In this document: piece by piece, positions 1 through 11,905 of the stretch
How the letters are laid out: each line of letters begins with the position of its first letter
Numbering within the stretch: the first letter of the stretch is position 1
Assembly (NCBI GenBank): GCA_963930645.1
Contig: OZ005649.1
Location: 379,025,887 to 379,089,886, forward strand
DNA: 64,000 nucleotides
From: Salticus scenicus
Lineage: Eukaryota > Arthropoda > Arachnida > Araneae > Salticidae
Direction of reading: 5' to 3'
Notes under the pieces: generated by a model
Database searches by the model: none
The model's input: only the letters and a program-made list of their open reading frames with translations
What the model was told of the DNA's origin: nothing
Translations under genes and position numbers: made by a program

Positions 1-565
1 AATTTAGCAAACTTCTACTTCTTTGAGAGAAGAAAATTAAATTAAATAATTCTTTTATAAAATTAATAATCATTTTAAATATCAGATATTTAAAAAAAAA
101 AAAAGTATTTTAGATTTTTTGTGTACATGGTTTTCTAGAAATGTGTAATAAATAAAAAGCTTAAAAAAATCTATTCCCGAAAATAACTATTTTATTATTG
201 ATAAATGTTATTCATTATCAAAGAAATAATTTGATATGGCCTTCATACGACTTTTGCTTACCCTGCATTTCAATACTGAAAAGAAAGACAGATTTCAAAT
301 TATGAGTTAATTTAACAAATACTGTGTATAAACCTATGATAAAAAAAACTAGGTTTAGGAACATTTTTATTTTTTGAATAACTGTGTGTGAGGAGGATAT
401 TACCCTTTTCAATCCCCCGTCTGAATATAGTATTTAACTTTTATCCGTGATTGTAATGAAATGCTCGCCCTCTGGTGGGCTAAGGTGAAATTACAATTAC
501 CATAAATAGCTTTCGGCTTTCGTCGAGACGCGATGTTTAGTTTCACATATATTTATTGAATAAAA
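1..565. other. AT-rich non-coding stretch
   Basis: Mostly A/T-rich sequence with short poly-A runs and no convincing reading frame. A brief GC-richer segment near 460-485 ('CTCGCCCTCTGGTGGGC') may be the edge of an old interspersed repeat. Confidence 0.6.
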
Positions 566-715
566 ATGAATAAAACCGGTAAAAAAGATAACGCATACTG
601 TTGTGTGCTACAGTGTAACTCCAAAGGATCAAGAAATCCAGAATTAAGCTTCTTTTATTTCCAAATGACAAATTTAAAATTTCAGTTGCTTCGGCTAATG
701 GAAGTAAAGAATTAA
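566..715 (+). pseudogene. THAP-type zinc-finger N-terminus, partial
   Basis: A 49-codon frame opens at ATG 566 and closes at TAA 713. Residues 11-34 contain YCCVLQCNSKGSRNPELSFF, which resembles the start of a THAP domain: a Cys pair spaced C-x3-C followed by the conserved N-P-x-L-x-F stretch. THAP domains are C2CH zinc-coordinating DNA-binding modules of about 90 residues, found in host transcription regulators and in P-element-type transposases. Here the frame ends after about 49 residues. The position where the family usually has the zinc-binding His in a S-F-H-x-F context reads FFYF, so the zinc site looks broken. No continuing exon was found downstream. It could be a decayed transposase or host THAP gene start, or an exon whose donor I missed. 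The family call rests on pattern recognition only. Confidence 0.5.
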
Positions 716-1391
716 TCAGATGATTTGAAACTAATATTTGTTCAGCTTCAGTTAAAAATCTACATCCGATTGAACTTTGAATAAACTGAAATATTTTTTT
801 CCAAAAGCAATCAATTTTCCATGATGTAATGGCGGAGAAATTATAGCACGAATATTAAGTAGTAACACAAACAGAACAATAATAAATACACGTGTGTATT
901 ATATTTACTAACAACAAAAGCTGAAAAAGCGCCATCTATCGATCATTACAAAAGCGGATAGAATGAAAGGCTGTCGTTAAATTTAAAATTTATTTCAAAT
1001 TATTCAGACAACTTTCACCCCCATCACTCCCTGAGACTTATCAATCTTGATCAAACTATTCAAGTACCAGACTCATATAAAATTCAAAAATAAAAATAAA
1101 TTAAATAAAAATAAAAATATTTAAATTGCCTGCAATTATTTGTTTTTAAATTAGGCTTTTATTTATCTTATGGGTATGAGAAATAATTGGGCAGTTTGCC
1201 TGGACATGGTAAAATATAGTAAAGCACTTCTACCAATTAAATTCAATAGAAAAGGATGTTTTTTCTTAATTATCGGTAGCTCTGTATGCACTTCATATAC
1301 TATGTATATACCACATTGTATACTTAAATTTAATCGTATATTAATAACACACAAGGTAACCTCAAAGGCACTGCAAAAATTTCCAAGTATA
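716..1391. other. AT-rich non-coding stretch
   Basis: No recognisable gene. It holds A/T runs and a segment with 'GCGCCATCTATCGATC' near 929, which I could not assign. Confidence 0.5.
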
Positions 1392-1676
1392 CACCCCGCT
1401 ACAAAAAGATAGGAACAAAGGTTTTTTTTTTTGATTTTTCATAAAATAACGTTATCTAAATTGTGCTTATCATTTATTATTATTATAAAATAACACTATT
1501 CCTGGACTCATTTTTGTTTTAAGACTAATTTAGAAAAGTTTTAAGACTAAAACTTGTCTAATTTAAGACTACACACCGCGACAAAAAGATAGGAACAAAG
1601 GTTTTTTTTAAATTTTTCATACAATAACATTATCAAAAGAAAAAACCCTTTGTTCCTATCTTTTTGTCGCGGGGTG
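1392..1676. mobile_element. TA-flanked MITE with nested internal copy
   Basis: The ends are inverted copies of a ~30-bp sequence beginning CACCCCGC and continuing ACAAAAAGATAGGAACAAAG (about 1392-1421 and 1647-1676). TA lies on both outer sides (1390-1391 and 1677-1678), the target duplication expected of the Tc1/mariner superfamily. A third copy in direct orientation (1572-1601), also preceded by TA, makes a 105-bp inner hairpin with the right end. There is no transposase frame, so this is a non-autonomous element. The inner unit could be a second insertion or a local duplication. Confidence 0.8.
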
Positions 1677-1679
1677 TAT

Positions 1680-2435
1680 GTCCCACTATAATCTAATTTT
1701 TGGGTAGCCATGTAAGTGAATGATGAATGATTTTTATACCATATTTTACACGAAACATGCTTTTATGTTAATAAAAAGTATATGTTTATTTTATTACGTT
1801 TAGTGCAGCCTTTAGATTTTAAACTGTATCTATTGAAAATTACTCCCATAGACGTAATGTACTTCAATTATTTTGGATGCCCATGTACACGAGCCTTTTG
1901 CGGGATCAGAATGAACAATTTTCTGTAGTATACTTCTATAATACAGACTTATAATGCCGAGTTTAGACTTCCCATTATTATTTGTTCTTAAGATATGCTA
2001 ACGAAAATCGCAGACACAGAAATGGACTCATAGATACACACAATGTATGTTCTTCATTCACCCATTTGGGCTTTTTCCAAAACAAGATAAAGAATTTTTA
2101 TTAAATACTGGTGAGTCTCTAAATCGATATTTCGTATTATATTTCAAAAATTTAATCCTGAAATCTGTTTTGATTCTTATTTTAACAGCCGCTTAATCAT
2201 CCAGAGAAACGTACCCTCCAATCAAAATTTAGTTCATGGCTTTAATTAAATCTAATAGATGAGTTTAATCATAAATTTTGCAGATGAATTAAAAACCTTT
2301 GCAAACAATAGAAACGTAAACTACAAAGTGCTTAATTTACTTAACCCAAAGTGTTATATTTTGAAGAATCATGTAGACATGTTAATTTTAGCCCCTCAAA
2401 AGTTGCATTATTGAATTTTTAAAATTTCAAATGTT
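1680..2435. other. AT-rich non-coding stretch
   Basis: Nothing supported as a gene or named repeat. A moderately GC-richer part near 1860-2060 shows no long frame on either strand. Confidence 0.5.
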
Positions 2436-2892
2436 CACTGAGAAAAAAAAAAATATACCTCCTTTCTCTAGAATGAATAAGTGGCCATTTTCTAAATCCC
2501 TTAACTAGAAATATAGATTTCCGAATAAACTGAATAGACGAAATTATGGAGAATTTCTAGTGTACACATTTCTAGATGGTGAAACAATATTCTGAATACT
2601 CTAAATATTCTGAATCATTAATATTGCGAGAAATTCTCGCTTGCTTTTCTAGAATTTGGTAATATACCAAGATTATAGTTGCAGAAACCCGCCTCTTGTA
2701 GTCTCATTTATTTGCAGAGACTTTTAAATAACTTTGTCCTCGAGAATATAGCCAAACGCTCTAGAATTCTAATAGGGGCTTCTAGAACTCGCTTTCCAAG
2801 GGGACTAGAATTTATAAGGATGACATGGAACTATTTTTTCTAGAGCCATAATTTAGTTTCTAGTTGTCAGTTGCAGAATTTTTTTCTCAGTG
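2436..2892. mobile_element. Interspersed element with CACTGAG/CTCAGTG ends, copy 1
   Basis: The element begins CACTGAGAAAAA and ends TTTTTCTCAGTG, a 12-bp terminal inverted repeat. Its body is nearly collinear with 51453-51926, which defines the unit. It is rich in CTAGAA-type motifs and has no frame. Flanks are TT/TT here and TA/TA at the other copy, suggesting a 2-bp target duplication. The superfamily is not determined. Confidence 0.75.
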
Positions 2893-3371
2893 TTTCATTT
2901 CATCGAATATTATCACATATTATAATTCGCGAAACAAAATATTATCTTTTATAACACTTACATACATTATTTTTTGTTCTACTAGCCAGAACATTTTTTT
3001 TCGGTTTTGTATGCTATAATTGAATGTTTATTATTATTATTATTAATTATGTACTTCTGAAATATGCGAATTTAATTAAATGTATGATGGAATAAACATT
3101 TACCAAAAATAATGATAAATAAAAATAAATAAAAATAATACTTAAATATATAAATAATAGACAATAATAATAATAATAATATTGTCTATTAAAGTTATAT
3201 TTGCTAACTATAAATAATGAAATTATATATCTCAATTAATTTTCCATTTATGAATGTCAGTTGTAATGAATTTCATATGTATAAACATGCGTTTAAATAT
3301 TAACTGTTTACATGTTATTCGGTGCCAGTTTCTTAAATGTATTTTCGAAAAAAATCATATATGGTTTCTTC
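2893..3371. other. AT-rich non-coding with ATT/AAT microsatellite
   Basis: Contains short trinucleotide runs such as (ATT)n near 3030 and (AAT)n near 3165, and no gene-like frame. Confidence 0.5.
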
Positions 3372-4240
3372 ACTAAAAAATAAAAAATCTGGAGTGATTC
3401 CACTCGACTTTCCGAACATTGAGTAATTAACAGTTTTGTAGATAAAGTAAAGAAAGAGTAGTTGTTAAACAAACAAAAGGGAGAAAACCATAATAGAGTA
3501 TTTGAGTATTTTCTCCTTATATTACACGATGTTTTATTTAACGCTACTGAACTTTGAGCCCATAGATCATAATGATAAAGAGTTTTTCGTTGTGCCCCTG
3601 TAAAAACCTATAAATGCTAGATTCACCAAAATGCTTATAGTTAGTGCAACAGTGATTTATAATATTCATATAAATTTTCAGCACAATTGAATAAGGTTTT
3701 TAGATGGTATTGTACTTTTAAAAATTTGGTCCCATGGGCCATAATGATGAAGAATTTCTCTTTGTGCCCCTGTAAAAAAACTGTAAGTGCTAAATTCCCC
3801 AAAGTCTATACAGTTCGTGCAACAGTGACCTATAACATGTGTGCAAATTTTTTGCTCAAATTAATAAAGCGTTTAGACGCTATCGCACTTTTAAAAAATT
3901 GACCCCATAGGCCATAATAATAAAGAATTTTTCCTTTTGTCCCTGTAAAAAAGCTATAAGTGCTAGATTCACCAAAATCTATAGGATTCGTACTATGGTG
4001 ACTTACAATATACGTATCAACTTTCAGCTTATTCGAACAAAGCATTAAGACGCTAGCTTATTCACTCACAGACATACACACATATATACACACACATACA
4101 CACACACATACATACATTATCATAAAAATAGTGGAAATAACGGACTCAGTTGACCTCGAAACGTATAGAAACATCAAAATCTCAAATTCGGATTTTTGAC
4201 ATGATTACAATACTTTCCTCACTATAGTGTTCGGAAAGTA
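3372..4240 (+). repeat. Tandem-module element, 3 x ~172 bp, copy 1
   Basis: ACTTTCCGAACA at 3407 is matched by the inverted TGTTCGGAAAGT at 4228-4239. Between them a ~172-bp module repeats about three times; each restarts with a variant of 'GAGCCCATAGATCATAATG' (near 3556, 3727, 3900). A CACATACA-type microsatellite follows at 4070-4115. Homology with 8310-9623 starts about 35 bp upstream of the first inverted repeat, so the true left edge is uncertain. The last 30 bp fold as a hairpin (TACTTTCC...GGAAAGTA). No protein is encoded. Confidence 0.8.
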
Positions 4241-5682
4241 AAAATAAATAAATAAATGTTGCTGCTGCAGGACAGAGCATAATACATATTTAGAAGAACA
4301 TTCTGATAGTTCATAAATACTTTTCCCGGAATAAATGATATGGTTGATAGTAAGAAAAAGAGACAACAAAATGTTAGGGATATTATATGACTGCGAAAAC
4401 AAATGTGTTGTGTAATACAAAGATGATATCTAATTAATTTCTAGGAAAAAGGATTAGCTTGAATGTTAAGAAAACTATAGAAGAAAAAAGATTTTCTTTA
4501 ATGAAAATTCCCTTCAATATTAATCTCGTAACACTTCATTTACAATTAAATTAAAACATGCTTCTTATGTGTTCTTTTGATTTGACGTAAGAATATCTTT
4601 TTCCTAAAATAATCGAAGTAAGATATGAGAAACTTATTTCATGTGGTACAATGAATATTCATACGAATAATAATCAATTTTGTAAAAAATGGTTAGAACA
4701 GTATTACCTTTAAACAACATCAAATTTATTAAAACTAAATGTATGCATACAAAGATTAAAGTCGGATCGTATTTTTTTTTAAATTAAGGGGAAAATTAAA
4801 TGTAAACCTATATATGTAAAAGGAAAAAAGGACAATAAAAGTACAGAAATTAGTACGATTTATTTATGTTTTCAAAGAAAATAATTAAGAGGTATGTTAG
4901 ACCATGTAAATTAATCCTTTACATTTTTCAATTTTGTCAAATAATGGAAATAAGATTAACGTGAATTTCCCAAAACAAAATCTAGTACTTAAAACTACTA
5001 TTTAAAATCATACGATAAGCAAATTTAGGTCATTAATTAATATTGGTAGTGCTATAAACAAAACAGCGTTATTTATTTAAAAATAGGTTTTCTGGACATA
5101 TGAAACTCTGATTTTTAAAAATTGTGCAAGTTGCCGATTTATAAATTTTCCTCCTATTTTCACTTGACTGAACACTTCGTTTGTTTCTAGAATGGAGAAT
5201 TTGGTTTCAGAACCCTTTACTTACAACAATAACTCTAATTTTAAAACATTTAGTAGAGCACAAGACAATAAGTACAACTAAAGAGTACAATAATCTATAC
5301 GAATATCCTAAAATGAGCGCATGTTTTTCCATAAATTGTAGTATTTGGGACTTTTAAAATCATGAATTTTTTGAAAAATGATTATTGTTTCTTAAAAAAA
5401 AAATGAAATGAAATGAAATAAAATAAAATAAAATAATAATGAAAATAAAATAATAATATTAATAATAATAAAAGAACAAGATTCTCCTTATACCGAAGAT
5501 AGAAAGATTGCTACTACTATTTTTTATCTATTTCTTTTTCAGAGAAACATCTTTAACTTTACCTTACAGTTGTTTTACGTCACTAAAATCGGCATATTTC
5601 TGATTTATCCATTACAATACCTTACCGACCCATACCAATAGCATTTTTAGCATCAAAATAATGGTTGCAATATATATATATA
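4241..5682. other. AT-rich non-coding stretch
   Basis: About 1.4 kb of AT-rich sequence with (AAAAT)n/(AAT)n runs near 5400-5470. No gene or element ends recognised. Confidence 0.5.
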
Positions 5683-6444
5683 GGAGACCCGTGTACCTAG
5701 GGCCACCATGTACCTATTGCCACCCCACTTTATTTGAATAATATTTAATATTAAGTTTTAATACTCAATTGGGCGAGTAACAACACCAATTGCTACTTTT
5801 ACAACAACTTTGGAACTTTCGAGGAGAGAGTTTTGACAAGTTACATGTAGAAAACGAATTTACATGGTTTGAAGTAAAATTTTCCAGCTCATCTCTTTTG
5901 CTGTTTTACAAAGGCAAGTCAGATATTTTTCTTTCATTTCTAGTGTATAATTTTGCTTGTTATATTTAGTAATAAATAAGATATTTAATTAGTCCTCTCT
6001 GCATGTCTAGTTTATAGTGGAAGGCATTTTGAATGAAGTTACCAAAAACTTGTACATAGGGCCACATCGCTGCCTTGTACCAAGGGCCAGTGTGTTTGGA
6101 CCTTTTAACACTTTCGCGACCGCATGTTTTTGTCTTTTTGACAGAAAGGGCCACCTGTGGGCGTTTTCCTCATAAGTTACAATTTTTCAAAACAAAATTT
6201 TCCGTATTTCCATTTATATTACAAATGGATATGCATTATAATCATACTCTCTTTAATCAAAGTATTTGCATCCATAGTATACTGATTGTACAAATATGAA
6301 TATTGTGTATATTTTTTAGAAACAAATAACATAGAAATTGCAAAAGAAATGCCCACTGGTGGAGCTTCATATTTTCAAATGACGTGAATCTACGTCAGCG
6401 GTCGAGAAAGTATTAAGAAACACAGTACAGCCTATAGTAATAGG

Positions 6445-7107
6445 ATGCTGGCAAACCTTGGTAAATCAATCACTATATATGACGTTGCTGAAAGTGTTGG
6501 CAAGTCCTATCCGTCGGCTTTTACTCCTGTAAACACTCTATCAGGCTTACGTGTATCCGGCATATCGCCAATGAATCAAAACACCTTCACTGAGGATGAA
6601 TATTTAAGTTCAAATGTGACTGAAAGACATAATCCCTCTATACGTTTGGGCCGCGGTAGCCCAGTCGGTAGAGCGCCGGCCTCGTAATTGGAAGATTGCG
6701 GGTTCGGTACTCGAGCCGGCCAAAGACCGTCGTGTACACTAATGGTGGCTGGTGCACGTAAAATCTGTCGTGGCCGCAATGTCCTCCATGTTCCCATCAA
6801 AAATTGTACCTCTGGAAGTCACCGAAGCGGGAGAGCGCATCCCTTTCGTGGTGGATCAAAATTGTGATGGCATGTCTCCGGACCACCTCTAGGGGTGTGT
6901 CCCAGACCGTCGCCAATTGCCCATCTGCGCAGCATTAGTGCGACGTAAAATCCAACCATCCATCCCTCCATACATTTCAAAAAAAAAAAAAGGAAAAAAA
7001 TTTTTCAGGAAGAAAGTGAACCAACAATGATAGAACTGAATGTCTCTGTTTCGTGTCCTGTTGAAATTTCGAAACCTTCAACATCTAACATCTTTTCGTG
7101 TGTCATG
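6445..7107 (+). pseudogene. pogo/jerky-like DDE transposase C-terminal remnant
   Basis: In frame from 6445 the translation reads MLANLGKSITIYDVAESVGK, then SAFTPVNTLSGLRVSGISP and FTEDEYLSSNVTERHNPS. This is the recognisable tail after the DDE domain in pogo/jerky-like (CENP-B-related) transposases: a 'TIYD-I' helix, then a 'FTP-NI-SGFR-SGI-P-N' block and an 'F-DDEF-S-VT-RP' block. The frame runs into the SINE at 6648. Beyond it a matching low-complexity tail with PSTSN resumes (about 7001-7105) and ends at TAA 7105. The catalytic domain is absent, so it cannot be functional. A host-domesticated copy is unlikely given the surrounding inverted repeats and insertion. Confidence 0.75.
6633..6977 (+). 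mobile_element. tRNA-derived SINE, copy 1, with target duplication
   Basis: The body (6648-6962) starts with a tRNA-like head. The A-box is TAGCCCAGTCGG at 6657-6668 and the B-box-like sequence is GGTTCGGTACT at 6701-6711, an RNA polymerase III internal promoter. A unique body follows (e.g. CCAGACCGTCGCCAATTG near 6903). The flanks TCCCTCTATACGTTT (6633-6647) and TCCCTCCATACATTT (6963-6977) are 13/15 identical and read as the target-site duplication; an A-rich run follows. The second copy at 26441-26760 confirms a dispersed family. It lies inside the pogo-like element, so it inserted later. Confidence 0.85.
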
Positions 7108-7773
7108 CTTTAACAGGTACGAACCTCCCACATCAAAGAAAAGGTGTGACCGAAAACCAGAGAGATCTAGAAATCCAAGAGGCACCCCAGAAAAAAAAAC
7201 AGAAATTGAAGAAAAAAAAAACACTCTGTTAGAATATCCTAAATATATAAAAAAAAAAGAAAATAAAAGTGAAAAATTTCGTGTTTTAAATTAAGGCAAC
7301 AACATGATAATTATTATATGATAAATAAATATATTACTTGATATTGTTTCTTTTATAAAATACATGTTTATATGCTTATTTTCTATTCAGTACAAAATTA
7401 AAACTAAATTTGAGAGAATGGACCTAGGTACAATGAGGTATGGCCCCAGGTACAATGAGGGTTTTGTACCTAGGGCCACGTGTGAACTTATTTAAAAAAC
7501 CTTCTATTTGTCGGAATTCATTATTTCAGGTATTTATATTAATCCCAATTGGAAGTAATTAGTCCTAAAGATATGTACTTATTAGTTTGATAATTTTAAA
7601 CAGGTCAAGGGCTCTGTTTTTCGGCATTGAAAAAAAGTGGCCCTAGGTACACGGTTCTCCCCTATATATAATATGAATGTTTGTTTAAAAAATTGAATAT
7701 CAGGAGTTATATTAAGAATTTAATTAATCAGTTTATATTATTCGAGAAAATTGAAATAGTTGATACTAAATTT

Positions 7774-7943
7774 AATAATGATGATTTTAAAAGTGAATGC
7801 AAATTACATCTAAATTACGAAACAGAAATGTACCTATAAAACTACACACTAATTAAACTTATTAATGATGATTTTAAAAGTGAATGCAAGTTACATCTAA
7901 ATTACGAAACAGAAATGTGCCTATAAAAACCACACGCTAAAAT
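7774..7943. repeat. 87-bp tandem duplication
   Basis: TAATGATGATTTTAAAAGTG recurs at 7776 and 7863 and the whole ~87-bp block matches with few differences (both contain ATCTAAATTACGAAACAGAA). No coding sense. Confidence 0.8.
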
Positions 7944-8304
7944 GAGGTTATTTTCGGTGAACCTGATTGAATAGGATTAACCATATTTAGGTGGTAAGAA
8001 ATTCGGCATTACTGTAGTTATCCATTTCACACAAATGACGGTATGCTTAAAGTAGTCAGACCTGCAGTATACAAACTCTACTTTTTATTTTCGGCAGTTT
8101 TAACGTTGGTGCCGCTTTACTTTTTCTCTTCAAGTAAGTAGTACTGAATACTTACTAAAATGTATGGTGTGAGAATCGTACTCCTTAAAAAAAACTATTT
8201 TGACCACTATTTTGACACCAAATATGGTGAGAAAACACTATTCTCGCTCTCGAAAGTGTGACGTGCCTCATTTTTTGTGAAAGAGTGACGCGTAGTCCCT
8301 TTGT

Positions 8305-9624
8305 CATAAAGAGTAAAAAATCGGGAGTGACTCCACTCGACTTTCCGAACATTCAGTAATTAACGGTTGTATAAATAAATTAAAGTAGGGAAGTCGTAAA
8401 GTAAAAATAAGAGAATATTATAATAGGATGTTTAAGTATTTTGTGTGTAGTATTTTGTTTAATTTAACGCTACTGCCTTTCAAATGATTTGAGCCCATAG
8501 ATCATAATGATAAAGACATTTTCATTATGTAACTGTAAAAATCTATGAGTGTTAGATCCACATAAATCTATACAGTTCGTATGACGGTGACCTATAACAT
8601 GTATACAAATTTTCAACACATTCGGAGGAGATGTTTAGACGATATAGCACTTTAAATATTTTGAGTCCATAAGCAACAATGGTAAAGAATTTTTCTTTTG
8701 TTCCTGTAAAATCTACAAGTGCTAGATTCTCCAGAATTCATAAAATTTGTGTGACGGTGATCTATATCATGTACTTAAATTTTCAGCTCAATCAAATAAG
8801 ATATTCTATCGCTACCACACTTTAAATAATTTGAGCCCATAGCACACAATGATAAAGAATTTTTATTTGTGTCCCTGTAAGAAAAACCATAAGTGCTAGA
8901 TTTACCAAAATGTATACAGTTCTTGCGACACAGACTTATACTATATATATGAATTTTCAGTTCAATGGAATGAAGAGTTTAGACACTATCGCATTTTAAA
9001 GAATTTGGGCCCATAAATCATAATGATAAAAAAAATTTCTTAGCGTCCCTGTAAACAAACTATAAGTGCTATATTCACCATAATTTATGCAGTTCGTGTG
9101 AAGATGACTTATAACATGTGTATAAATTTTCAGTTCGGTTGAATAAGGCGTTTAGATGCTATCGCACTTGACCCCATATTTGAGCCCATAAATCTCAATA
9201 ATAAGAAATTTTTCTTTGTGTCCCTGTAAAAAAAAAAAAAAAAAACTATAGGTGTTCATCAAAATCTGCACAGTTTGCACGGCGGTGACTTATAACTTGT
9301 AAATTTTCAACTCAATTGAATATCATACTTAGAAGTTATCGTACTTGGGCGAATAAAATTTGGGCCTATAGGCCATAGTGATATAAATTCATCAAAACCA
9401 ATAAGATTCATACTACGAGTACCTATAATATACGTACCAACTTTCAGCTCATTCGAAAAAAGTTCTTAGACGCTATCATGCTCACTCACATATGTACACA
9501 CAAACATACGTTCATACATACTTTACTGTTAAAATAGGAAATATGAACTCAGGGGACCTTAAAACGTGTAGATACACTAAAACCTGAAACAATACTTTTT
9601 TTACATATGTATGTCCGGAAAGTT
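8305..9624 (+). repeat. Tandem-module element, ~6 x ~172 bp, copy 2
   Basis: This has the same leader (GAGTGACTCCACTCG), the same inverted end (ACTTTCCGAACA at 8340; TGTCCGGAAAGT at 9612-9623), the same tandem module and the same CACATACA tail as 3372-4240. Module starts lie near 8494, 8670, 8840, 9007, 9185 and 9358. It has about twice as many modules as copy 1. There is no protein-coding potential. Confidence 0.8.
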
Positions 9625-10167
9625 AAAAAAAAATTGTAGAGTGAAAATTTAGAAGTGCCGTCTATTATTCAGATTTCGATATAAATATGAGGGACGATTT
9701 TTGGCCGGTCGTACGCCGGTATTTGTTTAACATAATTTATTATGAATAGAAGAGAAAAATAGTAATGTTAAAAGATAATTTGATGAATGTTCATTTTTTT
9801 TTTTTTTTTTTTTAATAAAACTGACAATCGAAGAATTATTTTTAGTGGAAACTATCGAAAATCATAATAGAACGTACTTTTATTCAGAAATATATAAAGT
9901 AAAAAATAAACGAATAATGCAAATATTTAATGCGCATAATACCTTATGGTGTTCTGCGCGGATCGGGTAAACTCGGGTCGATCCGCAAAATGACTTTTAA
10001 CTCGTAGCCCGACGTGAACCCACATCTCCTGATCCGCAACCCAATCTATGACACGCAATAATATATTGTGAAGTTTATGTTATAAGTCATTTATTTGGAA
10101 TTCTGTTACCCGAAATATAGTTACATTATTCTACAGATCTTTCAGAAAACTACTTGTTACATAAAAA

Positions 10168-10198
<31 letters not shown>

Positions 10199-11010
10199 TA
10201 AAATTACAAATATGTCTGTCTCATTATAAATAAATCTTCAGGGAGTAAAATATTAAAAGTTCAAATGTATAAACCTGATTTTTTAAAAAATACATGGCTC
10301 GATGTATTTTGACTGTATTAAGGGGGGAGATAATTATAGACGCGAAAATTTTACTTGATTTTGATTTTTTTTTTTTTTTTTTTTTTTTTAAAGAATACCC
10401 CACTCAATATTTTTGAAACTTCGCATATGATTTATTTGTATTCTTAACTATTACTTTTTTTTTTTTTTAATTTTAAAACGGCCGATTTATAGTCAAGTCT
10501 TTCGGGAAGGTTACAGTGAGAATTGTTGATTGGCGTGATTTGTAGCTACTGTTCTATTTGTCTGAAATCAAAAAATAAAGTTCTGAGTTCTTACTAATGT
10601 TATATTTTGTAAATGAAGCTTTAAAAAAAAAAAAAATCACGGCTTGGAGTATTTTATTAAAAACACTTGATTTTTTTTTTATTTTTTTTTATTAATAATT
10701 AAAAAAAAAAAAAAAAAAAAGTATGTGCGCTCGGGGGAGTCCCGTCAGGAAAGAAGTTCCTTACGCCTTTTCTCTAATTCCAAATTTGATTTGATATAGA
10801 GATCTAGATTGTTCCATCTCTGTCTCTCACTATTTTATTGTTCATTTCCTATCTTTTTTCTTTCTTTTTTCTCAATGCAAATAATGTAAAGTAAGGAATC
10901 AAACTAAAAAGTTGCATTTTATATTTTATTGGAAATATTTATTTATTAAAAATTAAATATAAAAAAAAAAATGAATTATAGATTATTAAAAAAAATAATA
11001 ATAAAATAAA
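9625..11010. other. AT-rich stretch with poly-A/T tracts and one GC-rich hairpin
   Basis: Contains many homopolymer runs (9798-9813, 10368-10389, 10703-10720). A short GC-richer island at 9950-10070 includes the inverted pair GCGGATCG/CGATCCGC (9958-9986). No gene found. Confidence 0.5.
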
Positions 11011-11377
11011 ACTTGTATGTTGTGGCCACTACAAGATTTTCTTCTATATTTTCCTATACAAAGGGCAAAAAAATTATTAAAACTAATATTTATTAAAATT
11101 ATCTAACATGGCGAATGCGAATGATTTCCATCTTAGAGAAAACTAACACTAAATATCCAAAGAAAAACGCTTTTATTGTCTTTCAATAAAATCTTAAAAA
11201 ATGCATTTTTATAATGTTTATCTGACATATCAAGTTCCGTACAATTTTATGCCATACAAGTTGAGATACAGCATTCCCATTATCGAGGAATTTACCAGTA
11301 TAGCAGCTCCAGCTATTGGCCTAAAAGCATCTAACGTGAATCAGCATAATGTCTCATATTGTCCTTCTCACATATCA

Positions 11378-11408
<31 letters not shown>

Positions 11409-11905
11409 GATGATACGAAATAGAACCTGAGACATAACCTTTTCTTAAATTGCAGAAATCGCTGTGTGACATCGTCACCTTTCGAGAGGTTGACACCAAA
11501 AGTTGATAGAAACTAATTTATGTGAAGGTACATAACATTTTATGCAATTCTGTGCAGTAGTCCTAAGATATAACGTTTCCTTAAATTGCAGAAATCGCTT
11601 ATATAGCAGTGCAACCTGTTGGCCGATAAACATTCAAACTGAATCAGCATAGTGTCTCATAATGCCCTTCTTACATATCAAGTTTTGTTTGATTATACGC
11701 AATAAATCCTGAGATACAACGTCAATTTAAATTGTGGGAATCGCTGTATAACAGCGCCACCTGCTGAGCGGGTGACACCAAAAGTTGAAAAGAACTAATT
11801 TAAGTCAAGGTGCATCTACATATAAATTTATATACAATTCTAAGCAGTAGTTCTGGAGATACAGTTCTCACAAACAAGCATAACGGTTTTTCGTTACGTG
11901 ACGTT
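11011..11905 (-). repeat. Tandem ~280-310 bp module element, reverse orientation
   Basis: Two to three copies of a module on the minus strand. GACACCAAAAGTTGATAG (11493) recurs as GACACCAAAAGTTGAAAA (11773), and CATATCAAGTTTT recurs at 11370 and 11675. The complement is homologous to 34150-34280 and 59035-59170. At 11011-11055 the complement of the shared family end (GAAGAAAATC, then TAGTGGCCACAACATAC) is present, giving the orientation. A frame at 11201-11410 is just repeat sequence. Confidence 0.75.

Larger units (their letters stand above)
5683..7662 (+). mobile_element. Decayed pogo-like transposon
   Basis: The inverted ends read GGAGACCCGTGTACCTAGGG (left) and the complement of CCCTAGGTACACGGTTCTCC (right), flanked by TA. 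Both TA flanking and the encoded protein fit pogo-like elements. The core GTACCTAGGGCCAC recurs inside as subterminal copies, in both orientations, near 5708, 6053, 6074, 7424, 7443 and 7468. A transposase C-terminus remains at 6445-6645 and 7000-7107. The N-terminal DNA-binding and DDE regions are not recognisable. A SINE (6648-6962) splits the coding remnant. With an almost 2-kb length and no intact frame it is dead. Confidence 0.85.

Noticed and set aside
6651..6722. A functional tRNA gene
   Set aside because: The A- and B-box-like sequences are present, but the head is fused to a dispersed body with target duplication and a second genomic copy, so it is a SINE.
11201..11410. 69-codon frame ending in poly-Phe
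   Set aside because: It lies inside a tandem repeat module and its end is a poly-T run.
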